A stretch of 64,000 bases of DNA from Cricetomys ansorgei (Eukaryota > Chordata > Mammalia > Rodentia > Nesomyidae), in NCBI GenBank assembly GCA_026225945.1, contig JAMJFZ010001131.1, forward strand, positions 26,006,001 through 26,070,000. Direction: 5' to 3'. Shown here piece after piece: positions 34,196 to 46,254 of the stretch; position 1 is the first letter of the stretch; every line of letters begins with the position of its first letter. The position numbers were made by a program, and so were the translations under genes. Under the pieces are notes generated by a model, which was not told the origin of the DNA, made no database searches, and saw only the letters and a list, made by a program, of their open reading frames with translations.

Positions 34196-34654
34196 GTGGG
34201 TCAAGCTCATGTGGTCACAGAGGGGACCAATGTGAAGAGGGTGACCGTATCACACATCACACACTCCAGAACTGCTTTGTTTTAAGAGCACAACAGGAAT
34301 TTTGGCCACAGCTAGAAGTACAGCACCTCTAGCAACCAACGCTTGGCACGTCTCCTACGGCCTTTGCATATCTGGGTGACTTGTGAGGTCAATGGGCTGT
34401 ACAGCCCGGATCTTTCTGCTGTGGGAGACTCCCAGAGTGCTGCACTGGCCACGACTGTGGCATAGGGAGGGTACAGAAAGCTTGCTATCCGGAAGCATTC
34501 TGAGAGAAGCCTTTCCGGGCCCTTGTCTCCGATAAACTTTCACATCTCCAAGGCTTCAGCAACCTTTTGGATTTCATTCCTTGTCCCAAATAATTATTCA
34601 TTTGCTGGTTTGTTTTGCACGTGTGTTTTTATTCTTCTTCGTAGAAATCAGTTT

Positions 34655-34862
34655 GGGGCTGGAAAGATGGTTCGGTGGTTGAGTGCTTGCTGCTCTTCCA
34701 GAGGAGCAGCAGGTTTAGTTCCCAGTATCCACGTCAGACTCTAGCTCCAGGGGATCTGATGCTCTCTTCTGACCTCCATGGGATCCCACACATATGTAGT
34801 ATGTACTTACACTCACGTGGACACACACACACACATACAGATAATTAAAAATTAAAGCAATC
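34655..34862 (+). repeat. B3/B2-type SINE
   Basis: GGGGCTGGAAAGATGGTTCGG head, GCTGCTCTTCCAGAGGAGCAG, TTTAGTTCCCAGTATCCACG, CTCCAGGGGATCTGATGCTC and TTCTGACCTCCATGG, then a (CA)n tail at 34820-34840. Confidence 0.92.
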
Positions 34863-34864
34863 CT

Positions 34865-37800
34865 TTTTTTTTTAAAAAGCCCATCCCCTACACACATCAC
34901 TCCTCCTTGCTACCCAATGTGTAAACTTCCGGTCCCACACTCGTGCAAGGACACACCTGCTTAGGTGGGACGGTCTGGAGAGAGAAGAGCAGTCAGCATT
35001 ATCCCAAGAAGGGGCAAATCCGGCCACTTCTCCCTGTACCACATCTATAAGGTGAAAGTGGGAGGCAATGAACACTCAGGAAAGCTCTAGAAATGTAAGC
35101 AAACCTCTCCACCCCAGCTGAGCGGCACAGATGAAGATAGACACGTAGCAGTAGCCCTGACTCCAAGACCTTGGTCACAGGATGAAGACGGCCCATCAGT
35201 CCTTTCTGGTATCCAGGGTGTGTGTTACTTCCTACCCTGGAGCTTCACTTGGCAACAGTCCCTACCCAGACCCAGATTCACACACAGGACACATTCAGTC
35301 AGTGTCCACTGCCTGGCTCTTGTTTGTAGAACCCCAAAGATTCAGCACCCCAAACCAATCTTTGAGAGTCCTTCGATCTAGTTCTTTCTCAGTGCAAACT
35401 CATTCTGTGGCTTTGTAAGTTAACAATAAGATCTTCAGTTGTTTTGTTTGTTTGTTTTTTAATATACAATGAGAATCAATAATACCAGTTCCTCAGAAAA
35501 AGGATGAAATAAAAATATTTATTTATGTATTTATTTATTTATTCATACAGAGTCTGGCAGTAATACAGCCCAGGATAGGCTTGAATTCCCAAGTGCTAGG
35601 GTATAGGTGTGCCACTAAGCAAAGTGAGAAAAAGTGATTGGCTTCAATACAAGCTAAAGAGATGCCTTGGAATGTAGGGAAGGACTAGGTTGATGTTAAA
35701 GTAAAGAAAATAAAATCAGTGGTGGCAGATGTTCTGCTCCTGTTTTAGGAAATGAAATGAGACTCTCAGACTGCAGAATCTCTGTCTCAGTGGTCCAGTC
35801 AGCCCTCGTGGTTCCTCATGGTCAATCAAGGAAATGACCTTAACAGGGATTCTTGAATTCTACAGACCCAAACACTCATATGTAATAGGTTATGAAAACT
35901 AGACCCCTGATTGGTCACTCTGAATGCTGGAGCCACAAGTCATTCAGCCCCCTCCAGCTCTGTCAGTGACTTTTGCCAAGGTCACACGCACTTCCTCTGC
36001 TTCCCCTGCTGCCAAAGCCTCTTCGTGCTTTTCAGTTTGGGTGACTTCCATCTTCCTTCCCCTTTCCCAGGTACCACTGTGCTTTCTGCCTGCTGTGGCT
36101 TCTGGTCACCATGAGCACTTGCTCCCACTCTCAGCACAGCTGCTGTGCCCAGGAGCCGCACTGATTCCCAGTCTCTTCTACTAGACTTTGAGCATTCTAA
36201 GCATAAAGACTACATTTGTAATGGATGTAATAGACAGTCAAGAAACACAAAAGAAACAAGTGAATGAAAGCAAGATGTTACTGGGACTGTAGTTTGGTGA
36301 GAACAGAGACAAAAATTTTCCCATTGACCTGAAGTTTCCCAAACTGTAGTCCTTCCTGAGAACACCTTGTGGTTGATACAGTTCAAATACTGGGGTACAG
36401 GAAACACTAAGAGTCTTGGAGACTCTGAATAACACATAAATGGCAAATTGGACTTGTCAGTTTCGGAATTGTCTCCTCTTTGTCAGTTCTGTCGCCTTCC
36501 TAATACAGAGATGACTAGTAGGGGAAGTACATGTGAGCCTGTTATTCTATTAGTCTCTGTGTGTATGTGTTCTGTTTCTGTGTCTTTCATTAAATAAATT
36601 GTGCTGGCTTTATTTAGCCAGTAGATCAGAGCATCGTTTGCAACTGCTTTCTGATGCCCCAGGAACCCACAGGGACATTTTCCACTTCCAATGCTGAGAT
36701 AGCTAAACGTTGGCATCAAATCTTTTACGCTCCACGAGCTAGTAATATGAATTTTTGAAATTCCAAATTGGAGCTAAGGGAGGTTGGAAATTTTGTCTGG
36801 AATGCTAACTTGCCTATTTAATACCATCTCAGATGACGATTCAACCCAAATTTGTACAAATTTAAGGCTGTGTAATTAAACACATTAGAAAGCTTTTAAG
36901 TGATCCAGGTGGAAGGAAAAAAAATATAATGATGATCAAAGTTACATTATACAGCTTGAAACCTATAAAGACAGCAAACATTCTCTCTCCTGTTAGGCAG
37001 AAGAGCCAACATTATCATGACTTTAAAGCACCATTACTGACTGTCTACTGTCACAGGCATAATGTAAGGCCAGAAGGGAATGTCACCAGCAAAACTGGTA
37101 GCTTGAATTTGAGTGTGCTAGTGGCAGAAGTGAGAGAGCGATACATCTTTCTTAGTTACAGATGAACTCAGGGGAGGTTGGGTAATTTCTCTCGTTTGCA
37201 TTTTTAGAGAACCGATGAAACAAAAACTGAAAACAGGACGCGGTATCTCTAACACCTGTAAGCCGGCATTTGTCCCATGGCCATTTTGGAATTTCCTTCC
37301 TTTCTTTTTAAAATGGTTTGGAAATAGACATATCCTAGGCATGGCAGAAAGCAGGCCCTGTACAGTTCTTGCCTGCGCTTTGGAACTGAATTTATTCAGT
37401 GTCGCATGGAGCTATTAATTATGTACCCATATGCATTAGCTTTATTGATTACGTATTATTATATGTATGGCTACAGCTTCAAATCTTCTAGCACCTCAGC
37501 TCAAACCTCACCACTCCAGCTAGCAGGCTGCATATGATGTTCATTCCTCATCCAAGGTCATGGTAAAATGTTCCTCCCTCTCTTCTCAGTTTATCTTCAG
37601 GTCCACTACAGAGTTCCATGATATGGGGAAGCCGCCCCCAACCCACTCATGTTAGCGGTGGTCTCGTCTAGTTCCCGACCAGTCTTTATAGGATGTAACG
37701 CTATCCTCCGCTTCTTTCATCTCAACTAAATTATGAGATCCCAAAGAACAGGGCCGTGTCTTCTTTGGAATTGTCCTGGCCTAAGTTCTCATGGGCATTA

Positions 37801-37928
37801 ACAAATATGCGAGATAAACATTTGTGTGACCAATCCTTGGTGACACTCCAAAGTCTGACGAGGGGGAAGATGTCACAGTGGAAAGAAAGAACAGGCATTT
37901 TGCATCCAACAAGACTTGTTAACCTCCA
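34865..37928. other. non-coding stretch
   Basis: No exon recognised. TTTA tetramers lie at 35515-35545, followed at about 35540-35622 by a very decayed antisense B1-like patch (CAGCCCAGGATAGGCTTGAATTC, CCAAGTGCTAGGGTATAGG). The block 36790-36910 and the region around 37400-37470 are A/T-rich, SINE-free and contain TAATTA/ATTAAT words. Confidence 0.35.
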
Positions 37929-37930
37929 GG

Positions 37931-37945
37931 CCCCCCCCCCCCCCC
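37931..37945. repeat. poly-C tract (C15)
   Basis: Fifteen consecutive C residues. Likely length-unstable and error-prone in sequencing. Confidence 0.9.
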
Positions 37946-37949
37946 GTTT

Positions 37950-38975
37950 TCTGTGTTGTCGCCATGGTATAGGCATTGGTATTCCCAAATGGGAAGGACA
38001 GGTACAGTGACTTCTTTAGAGAGGTTCTGGACCAAATACAGCTTTTATGCACCAAGGTCTGGAAAATAATTATCCTCTGTGTACTAATTTGCCAAATGGA
38101 TTAATGTGTCTTTGAAGTATTTCTTATTCAGGGAAGTAAAACTTATTGATTAGCATTATTTGAACTCATGAGGAGAGAATCAGGGGAAAGAAAACAGGCG
38201 GGCTTGCCTGAATGGCATTTTCTCTTCATCATTAGGATCTGGACTAGGTTCCAGATTGGACTAGGGTCTTCCGCACAGTGAATGCCGTGCCAGTCACATC
38301 TCCATAAGGAAAGGTTCCCAGACATCCCATTCTGCCAGCCACTCACTGTCAGGATTTACCATTCTCCCCAAGCTACTCTGGCTTGATGTCAAACTAAGAT
38401 GAACAACTCTAAGACACACCAAAGGGAGATCTTAAAGGAATTTGCTGTGTAAAGATTTCACCCTGAGTCAAATGACCAGCTTTAGTTACTTCAAATCTAG
38501 CGCTGTGTGATAATGGTCTTCACCTCCAATCCTGTCTTTCTGTGATGGGACAGGCACCAGAACCACTGAATTAAACATATGCCAAACAAAGCTGGTTCTT
38601 TACTAGTTCTAATTACCTAGCTCCCTAGACACAGATGGTCTGTTTCTTTTTTCAGTTACACCAGTGGTTTCCAGCAAAGGAAGAGTCTGGAGTATTCCAG
38701 TTGACCTGAGAACCTATAGCTAGGACATGGGTAAGTGTCCTTACCTATCATGGCTCAAGATAGCCTGATGAACTGGTGAGCAATTGGTGAAGTACTAAGA
38801 CAGGGCAGGGGCTGGGAGGAGGATGCAGTCAAGGCCAGAGATCTACAGAGAACCACCTTGCTGCCTGCTCTCCCCTAAAGGTCGTGTTTCTTTGTCCTCA
38901 CATGGCTTCTCATCTACAAAGGTGACTATTTTATAAGACATTTATCATCATGAGGTTTAGCTGGATGTACTGCGA
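37950..38975. other. non-coding stretch
   Basis: No repeat or exon recognised. Confidence 0.4.
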
Positions 38976-38977
38976 CA

Positions 38978-39145
38978 AAGGACAATGGCTTTAAGTTCAG
39001 AGAGATCTGGACTTGAATCCTGGTTGTGCTTTCAGCTATCACCTTGGGCAGAGGACCGCTTTAGGTCTCATTTCTCTCATCTGTCTGTAAAATGGGAATA
39101 AATGTTGTCCCTACTGTATAGAGTCATTGTAGAGATTAAGGTGCT
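38978..39145 (+). repeat. MIR SINE
   Basis: AATGGCTTTAAGTTCAGAGAG, TCTGGACTTGAATCCTGG, TATCACCTTGGGCAGAGGACC, CTCATCTGTCTGTAAAATGGG and GTAGAGATTAAGGTGCTGGG follow the MIR order from near the 5' head to the 3' half. Confidence 0.85.
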
Positions 39146-39386
39146 GGGACCATCACGACTACTTGATAATCATCACTATAATTTCCAAAGTACTATAAGC
39201 TCCTTATAATAAAAGACTCACATAGCTCAAAATCCCATTATTCAGCTGCCAGGTAGGCTAGCCGGACCTTTTCAACTTTAAGTAGGTTTTAAGTAGGCTT
39301 CATGTGCGTGCCAAAGGACCCAATATTTAGATGACTCACAACACTCTCTGACTATTTTTTACATGTCTTAGGAATTGCACTCATGT

Positions 39387-39663
39387 GGGCTGGGAATGCA
39401 GCTCAGCAGAACACTTGCCTCACATGAACAAGGCCCTGACTTCAATCCTCAGCACAGCAGACAAACAAAGCCCTGCACCCATCGGTGCTGTGTATATCCA
39501 TCCCAAGGGCCTGGAGCTCAGGCTCTAAAAGTATGCCTTAATTCCAACAGGGTAGGGGAGGGTTGTGGGGGAAGAGGTAGGAAGGTCTCTTGTGAGTTCC
39601 AGGGTATCCAGGGCTACACAATGAGATCCTGCCTCAAAACAAAACAACAAACAAACAAAAAAC
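39387..39663 (+). repeat. B4 SINE (ID head joined to B1-like tail)
   Basis: GGGCTGGGAATGCAGCTCAGC with AAGGCCCTGACTTCAATCC is ID-like at the left. TGTGAGTTCCAGGGTATCCAG, GGCTACACAATGAGATCCTG and CCTCAAAACAAAAC are B1-like at the right, with an A/C-rich tail. This chimera is the B4 family. Confidence 0.85.
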
Positions 39664-39664
39664 C

Positions 39665-40475
39665 TGAGACTGGATGAAGTTGAAAGGAGGCATTTTTAAA
39701 CCATCAAGTCCTAAGCTAGATTTCATTCACTATTCTTTGAGATTGTCAGCCACATTTATTTCCCGTAACATTAATCACAAATGAATAGTCCCAACTCCCA
39801 GATTAGGCATGTGTTTGAGTAAGACCTAGAAAGGCATTTCATAGGCTTCAACTATGGCCCATAGGGACGGAGCCACGTCAGAAGGTCTATCCAGGAAGGA
39901 CATTTCTGTGCACAAGCTGCTGAGGAGCAACAGACGAAAAAGCATGGCTCATGGGAGATCGTTTATAAATCAATCCAAATCAAAAGTAGGAGAGGTCACA
40001 TAGAAGCTGTCGGGCCAAGACAGGGAGTGGCCGGTGGGCATGTTGGGTACTGGTGCTCAAAGAATCAGGCCACGTGGCACCTGCAGCAGATAGTACCGGC
40101 CATCTCCGTGGCTTCTGGCCTGTTCACTGCTTCCCTGTGCCCTCTCTCTTTGGGCTTTGTTGTCGCTCCCCTTGCGTCTCTGCTTCACTCCCCACTCCGT
40201 GCTCCACCCAGTTTGAAAGCTGAAGCAGTATTACTTGCAGAGCTATAAAGTGGCTAAAAGTCCGAGCCTGTCCGTTTCCAAGAACGCAAGAATCCGGAGA
40301 TTCTGCTCTGCCCCTGCCTGCTACCTTTGATAAGAGGAACATTATGAATTATATAGTAGTAAGACATTCTGCACAACTTGAAGTATAATTGTTGTGTCAT
40401 AAATTTTACACACGGAAATGTCCTAGGCACTTTTGAGAGCCGTGTAATCATCACCACAAGCCAGTTTGGGAACAA
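39665..40475. other. non-coding stretch
   Basis: No repeat or exon recognised. Confidence 0.4.
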
Positions 40476-40479
40476 TTCC

Positions 40480-40960
40480 AACTCCTCCAGATAAGTCCCA
40501 TGACTGTTTTCCAGTCAGTCCTGCTCTTATCCCAAGCCAAGGCAGCCTCTCCTACACTCTGTTTCCATTGACTTTCCATTTAACAGGATCATACAGTCTG
40601 TCTTCCATACCTCCCTCCTTTCACTGAGCACGACGGGCTTAAAGTCCACCACGAAGGGTCCGCCGTCCACTCAGCGTATTCTGAAGAGACTCCCCTTTCC
40701 TTGCACCAAGCTATTTCCAAGTGACGTTGCTAACGATGCGGCTAAGATACTCACATGTCGAAGCGGGCCTGTTTTCATTTCTCTTCATTCCCAAGAGCAG
40801 CATTGTTGGGTGATATCATACGCTTAGCTTGTTAAGAAATTCCCAAGTTGTTTTCTGGAATGAAAGGAATTTCCCTTTCCCGCTAGCCTCGCGTGAGGGT
40901 CCCAGTCACTCCATAGCCTTGCATGTCTTCGTGTCTGTCTTTTTAATGGTACTCATGGTG
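40480..40960 (-). repeat. ancient L1M-type LINE 3' fragment
   Basis: Antisense L1M words in order: CAGGATCATACAGTCTGTC, CTTTCACTGAGCACGACGG, GCCTGTTTTCATTTCTCTT, GAGCAGCATTGTTGGGTGATA, TTAAGAAATTCCCAAGTTG and TTTTAATGGTACTCATGG. Heavily diverged with small indels, no open ORF2. Confidence 0.6.
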
Positions 40961-41344
40961 TGGGATCATAAGCAATGTACAGTGACACACATCCATTCAT
41001 CAACCTGAAACCATGCCAAGTAGAAAAGCTGTGTTTTTTTTTTTTCCTCACTGTATCCTGACAGAGCAGCAGATGCTGGTGAGGGTGTTGAAGGTAGGGC
41101 TCCTTCCTCCAGCCAACTGGGCAAGGCCTGCTCTGTTCCCACAAACTGAGGTAGCGCCTATTAGACTAAGCCTCTCAGATCCCATGCTGTTATTTCGAAG
41201 AAAACAAACAGAATGAAAGAAATAATCTGTTCTTGGTTTTCTCCTCAACATGATAGGATTGGATGGAAGTTTTACATGCAGGGGGAAAAGAAAGCCAAGG
41301 GACTCAATATTCATTAACTGCCCACGCACTGGATCTGAGATGAT

Positions 41345-41530
41345 TTTCCATATTCTTTTACATCATGAAACTTAGAATCCTTAAAATAGTTTTATAATCA
41401 TCATTTTACAAGTGAAGAAACTCAGGCACAGAGAGGTTAGGTAAATCACAAAAGGTCACACAGACAGTGGGTGAAGCTAAGATTCAAGCCCACACCACTG
41501 GGTTCCAAGCTGGATTTTATTCCACTGTGC
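41345..41530 (-). repeat. MIR SINE
   Basis: ATCATCATTTTACAAGTGAAG, AAACTCAGGCACAGAGAGG, TTAGGTAAATCACAAAAGG, TCACACAGACAGTGGG and TTCAAGCCCACACCACTGG. The best-preserved MIR in the window. Confidence 0.93.
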
Positions 41531-41559
41531 CAAGAACAAACAAAGCAGGACGATTTTAA

Positions 41560-41670
41560 CCATCAGGGGGATTTTAATGAAAAGCACATGTAAATGTCAA
41601 CCAACGGGAACCCCGACTCCGAGCTTTAAATCGCCAATTATTATCCCCCTATATACAGCAATTATCTTGT
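41560..41670. promoter_or_regulatory. candidate conserved non-coding block
   Basis: SINE-free A/T-rich stretch: TTTTAATGAAAAGCACATG, TTTAAATCGCCAATTATTATC, ACAGCAATTATCTTG. Homeodomain-type ATTA cores without coding potential. Conservation is inferred from composition only. Confidence 0.2.
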
Positions 41671-41674
41671 GGTG

Positions 41675-42125
41675 CAGGGCTTCTCACTTCCACACTCTGG
41701 TGCCATGCAAGATGCAGAGTTCAAGCCCTGGAGACTGAGTCCCGCTGGCAGCTCCCGGAGGAACGTGGAGGAGTGGGATTCCTGCTTGCTGGAAAGACAT
41801 TTTCATTTTCTCCAAGCCGAGAAAGGATTGTTCATTCTAAGCACTTGCCTAGTTAGTGCAGAGAAAATCCAGTCATTCTTACCACCCAGGGTGAGAGACA
41901 GAGGCTCAAGAACTAAACCGGTACATTTTTGAGTAATAGTTCTGCTTCCCTCGGGTAAAAGGAATTTTTGCTGATGTCACTGCCACCCACCACCACCTGG
42001 CATCTCTGCGTGGCGGCTCTAGAGAAGGGTGCAGACGGGATGGTGTGCGTGAAGAAGTTCTGAGGCCCTCTCCGGAGAAGCCATCCATTATCTATAGGCT
42101 GAATAGTTTCATTGGCTCCCTATTC
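41675..42125. other. non-coding stretch
   Basis: No exon or repeat recognised. Confidence 0.4.
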
Positions 42126-42127
42126 CT

Positions 42128-42324
42128 TTTTTTAAAAAATATTTTTTATTTCTTATTTTATGTGCATTGGTGTTTTGCCTGCATGTATGTCTGTGTGGGG
42201 GTGTCAGATCTCCCGGAATGGGGATTACAGACAGTTGTGAGCTGCCATGTGGGTGCTGGGATTTGAACCCAGGTCCTCTGGAGGCCCAGCTGATCTCTTA
42301 ACTGCTGCACCATCCCTCCGGCCG
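42128..42324 (-). repeat. B3/B2-type SINE
   Basis: Antisense: TTATGTGCATTGGTGTTTTGCC, ATGTATGTCTGTGTGGGGGTG, GGGATTACAGACAGTTGTGAGC, GAACCCAGGTCCTCTGG and TAACTGCTGCACCATCCCTC. Near full length. Confidence 0.93.
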
Positions 42325-42329
42325 GGCTG

Positions 42330-43210
42330 CCCTGTACCTTACAGAATCAAGTCAGAGGCTATTCATGCTTGGTTTGGGATTGTGAGACAATGGTCAGGAG
42401 ATGGAGATATAATGATAAACTAGGAAGTGCCTTTGTCTCGTTATTACAGCCAACGCAAATTCGAGAAATCAAGGATTCTTTGTATGTTTGCCAATTAAGC
42501 CTTTGAATTTTAGGGCTTTATATTTCAATCCCGACGCTGGCAGGGTCTTGTCACTTGGCTCATCTCGTGTACTTAATAGCACTTAGCTTCTAATGGAAAT
42601 AAAATAAACGACTAGTTAACCCCAGGGCCTGAGGGTAAGAGGAAGGACTGGAGAGAGACTTCAAGCCGTTCTGCTGAACCAGTTGTTACTGTGAAGTTCA
42701 TAAAGGCAGTGATGTGGCGTAGCTCAAACTGTGTCCCAAGAGATGACCTGTGTGGGATCATCGGGGTGGCCCCACCTCCATAAGCCTGAGGAACATTGAG
42801 TGAATGTCTTGTTGAGTACCAAAAGGCACACATCCTTGGCCATTGAACCATTTTCCCAGACCGTGTGATAAAGTTTTCTGAATGTTGGCTTATTAGCCCC
42901 AAATCTAAGAAATCAAATTCACAAGAGCTTGGGCTGGGAGGGAGTCTACTAGTCTCTTATTCTCTCTCTTTTCCTCTACTCTCTCCTCTCTCCCTCTCTC
43001 TCTTCCAGGGTTTTCTGGTTGGGAAAGCTGAGGTGCTGGTTGCCTCCAGTCGGGTACAGGTTTTATACCGTACCCAGGCTTCATAGCCTGAGCCCACATC
43101 AAAAGCCAATAAAGCAGTGGTGCTGGCGTGCGAGCTAGCCGTGATGTAAAAAGCCTATCTATCCCCAGATGCTCCAAGGAAGGCTGCAGATGCTAGCGCA
43201 AAGATCAACC
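42330..43210. other. non-coding stretch with CT-rich tract
   Basis: A pyrimidine-rich (CTCT/TCCC) tract lies at 42956-43010. No exon is supported. Confidence 0.4.
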
Positions 43211-43214
43211 ATCT

Positions 43215-43470
43215 CACTAAACGAGTCAATTTAACACGGCTTGTTAGTACTGATTAGTTCCGATGTGTTTGCTGTTTGTAATACAAACACAGCTGCACAT
43301 CTTTGAATTAAAAAATGAGAAAGTAAGTAATTATTTGCCTTAAGGTAACCATGGAATTATAATAAAAAGCAAGGCTGTGTTTTTACAAATAAAGCATGTT
43401 AAATCAAATGATACGAATAATAACTTTAATCAATTTTCACACATGTACCTAAAAGCAAGCTCCAGAGAGA
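43215..43470. promoter_or_regulatory. candidate conserved non-coding element with forkhead-like palindrome
   Basis: SINE-free A/T-rich block. TGTTTGTA at 43273-43280 and TACAAACA at 43282-43289 form a perfect 17-base palindrome of two opposed forkhead-like half sites. Also present are AAGTAAGTAATTATTTGCC, TAATAACTTTAATCAATTTTC and TTTTTACAAATAAAGC. No coding frame. Confidence 0.35.
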
Positions 43471-43595
43471 GAATTGAACTTCTTAGAGTCAGCAGCACAG
43501 TGGTTATTAGATATTTCACATGCAGAACGACTGTCGGCCTTCAGAAGTAGCATTTTGAAATGCCTTCTTAAGTTTTGTCAGCTTTTCTTTTACAT

Positions 43596-43598
<3 letters not shown>

Positions 43599-43641
<43 letters not shown>

Positions 43642-43708
43642 TGTGTGTGTGTGTCTGTCTGTGTGTGTGTGTCTGTGTATGTGTGTGTGTGTATGTCTGT
43701 GTGTGTGT

Positions 43709-43770
<62 letters not shown>

Positions 43771-43833
43771 CTGTGTGTGTGTGTGTCTGTGTGTGTGTGT
43801 CTGTGTGTGTGTGTGTCTGTGTGTGTGTGTGTC

Positions 43834-43874
<41 letters not shown>

Positions 43875-44290
43875 CTGTGTGTGTGTGTGTCTGTGTGTGT
43901 GTGTGTCTGTGTGTATGTGTGTGTGTCTGTGTGTGTGTGTCTCTGTGTCTGTGTGTGTGTGTGTCTGTGTGTGTGTGTATATGTCTGTGTGTGTGTGTGT
44001 GTGTCTGTGTGTGTGTGTCTGTGTGTGTGTGTGTCTGTGTGTATGTGTGTGTGCCTGTGTGTATGTGTGTGTGCCTGTGTGTGTGTGTCTGTGTGTCTGT
44101 GTGTGTGTGTGTCTGTGTGTGTGTCTGTGTGTGTGTGTGTGTGTCTGTGTGTGTGTCTGTGTGTGTGTGTATGTCTGTGTGTGTCTGTGTGTGTCTGTGT
44201 GTGTGTCTGTGTGTGTGTGTGTCTGTGTGTGTGTGTCTGTGTGTGTGTGTCTGTCTGTGTGTGTGTCTCTGTGTGTGTGTGTGTGTGTTT

Positions 44291-44333
<43 letters not shown>

Positions 44334-44522
44334 TGTGTGTGTGTCTCTGTGTCTGTGTGTGTCTGTGTGTGTGTGTGTGTGTCTGTGTGTGTGTGTGTCT
44401 GTGTGTGTATTTGTGTGTGTGTGTGTCTGTGTGTGTCTGTGTGTGTCTGTGTGTGTCTGTGTGTGTCTGTGTGTGTGTGTGTCTGTGTGTGTGTCTGTGT
44501 GTGTGTGTGTGTGTGTCTGTGT

Positions 44523-44558
<36 letters not shown>
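43599..44558. repeat. 958-bp GT-rich compound microsatellite
   Basis: Alternating GT over nearly 1 kb, with single T-to-C changes (CTGTGTGTGTGT units of about 8-14 bp) and rare A and G variants (GTATGT, GCCTGTGTGT). A 20-base unit (GTATGTGTGTGTGCCTGTGT) is repeated at about 44041-44080. Five of six frames stay open for 329-369 codons, giving Val/Cys repeats on the plus strand and His/Thr repeats on the minus strand. These are artefacts of the repeat. Alternating purine-pyrimidine DNA of this kind can adopt Z-DNA. Confidence 0.98.
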
Positions 44559-44559
<1 letters not shown>

Positions 44560-44701
44560 CATAAATAAATGTAGAGATGGACAGAGAAATTCAGCACACG
44601 CAGTCTGCGCTATAAGTTCCATCACCTGTATTCCTAAAAATCCGTATCATCATATTTATGAAATGCCAGAGCAGAAGACTTAGAGAAAACATCAGACTAG
44701 G

Positions 44702-44760
44702 TTGCATGGAGCCCTGAGTTCAGCCCCCACTGCCACGAAAAGAAAGCACAATTAAAAAAA
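44702..44760 (+). repeat. ID-type SINE fragment
   Basis: GCATGGAGCCCTGAGTTCAGC, then CCCACTGCCACGAAAAGAAAG and an A-rich tail with AGAGAG. The 5' half is missing. Confidence 0.6.
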
Positions 44761-44764
44761 AGAG

Positions 44765-45150
44765 AGAGAGAGCATGCCTAAGTATAACAGCTTGTATGGT
44801 CTGTGCAAAATGGGTTACAAGACTTGGCACTTCCAACTACCCCGAAAATACTTAGCATTACTTAATATATGTATGTGGGCTGCTTGAGTTTTTCTACATT
44901 GAAATTAATATATAACCATGCTGAATATGCAAGTACATTTTCATATAATGAAATAATACATAGCTATCTCTTTAAAAGATCTGTCTCTTGCCACCTAAAG
45001 TCATAATGGTAAGCAATAGTCTTCTTACGACACCTTGGGAGACATCAGCCTAACATAAGCAAAACAAGAATAAATATACTTTACTGGGAGGGGAGGTTGG
45101 GAGAAGCCCTCCCCTTGAGAGAAAAGGCTGTGCTGGAATGATGTTTGTCT
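44765..45150. other. non-coding stretch
   Basis: A/T-rich, no repeat or exon recognised. Confidence 0.4.
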
Positions 45151-45154
45151 GACC

Positions 45155-45228
45155 TATACCTAGCATGGTGTCTCAACCAGATTTGGCATGCAATGGGTAT
45201 CTGTCTGAATAAATGAATGAATGCTTAT
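45155..45228 (+). repeat. L2-type LINE 3' end fragment
   Basis: ACCTAGCATGGTGTCTCAACC, then TTTGGCATGCAATGGGTATCTG, then AATAAATGAATGAATGC, the L2 '3' end followed by TGAA units' pattern. Confidence 0.6.
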
Positions 45229-45229
45229 C

Positions 45230-45940
45230 ATATCTCTGAATTATCTCTATTCCCCTATTCCCCAAACCAATTATTTGTCAAGGTGAAGGCTTTAATCAAA
45301 GCTCTTAGCCTAAGAAAATTAAATTGCTGGGCTTGGTCCCTTTTGTAAGAAACGCAAAACTCATGAAATTAAAATTCTCTGGAGAAATCCAAACACATTT
45401 CATTTACCTTTTTTTTCTTTTCTTAAAAACAAAGGAAATTTTTAAAGATGAATTTATTAGCTTTTAGCAAAACAAAACAGAACAAAACCCTAGAGAAGAA
45501 AGCGATGATGAATCCTCTCTCATGAATCAGGAGATAACCTGTAACTTAGTGTGGATGAAAGAATGGAGTCAGGAAAACCCAACACAGACATTAGTTGTCC
45601 CTAGCCCTAATGTCTTTCGTGTGCAAAATTAAAATGTTAGCTTATATTACCTGCGAGTGTCCTTCAGGTCTGAAAACAGTCAGTTTCCCACTATCCTTTG
45701 AGGGAGGCTAACCTGTGCTTAGTATTAATTTTAGCTTCTTTGCCAGTACTGTGCAGGGAGTCTGGCTATGCCCTGTTCTTGGACCCAGTCTTGGACATCA
45801 CAAATGATGGGAACCTAGCCACTGGCAAACAAAATCCTTACTTATCAATGGTTCCTGGTTGCCCAGATTTTTTTTAAGTATATTTAGGGGGAAAAATAAA
45901 ATGCTCTCATTTTCTTTAATGTGTTAAATAAGTTTTTACC
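45230..45940. other. non-coding stretch
   Basis: No SINE or exon recognised. Contains an A/T-rich block around 45280-45500. Confidence 0.4.
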
Positions 45941-46165
45941 AAGAGGCAGTGTATTTTAGCTTTTGAGAATATAAACTCTTCCATTGACCGTTCGGGTTTG
46001 AATCTGCTGTAGTTCCAGGTAGGGGACTTCTCTATGCCATAGGGAACGTCACCTTTTAAAAAGAGTGATTATAAACTGGAAAGTACTCTGCTGCATGAGT
46101 TTGTAGGAGACGTAAGAACAAATGAAAAGTACTTCAGTGCCACACACAGTGCTCACGATACACAG
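45941..46165 (+). repeat. MIR SINE (long, diverged)
   Basis: AAGAGGCAGTGTATTTTAGC, TTCGGGTTTGAATCTGCTG, AGGGGACTTCTCTATGCC, GTGATTATAAACTGGAAAG and TTCAGTGCCACACACAGTGC. Order fits MIR over nearly its full length. Confidence 0.65.
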
Positions 46166-46254
46166 AAAGCAGCCATAATTGACCTTGTTCGTGTTACCTT
46201 CATCTAGAAAAACGGTATTTTCCAGCTAAACTGCTGTACATTCTGTTACTTTGG

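Noticed and set aside
43474..44683. Five overlapping frames of 329-369 codons on both strands
   Set aside because: They are the Val/Cys and His/Thr translations of the GT array and have no non-repeat core.
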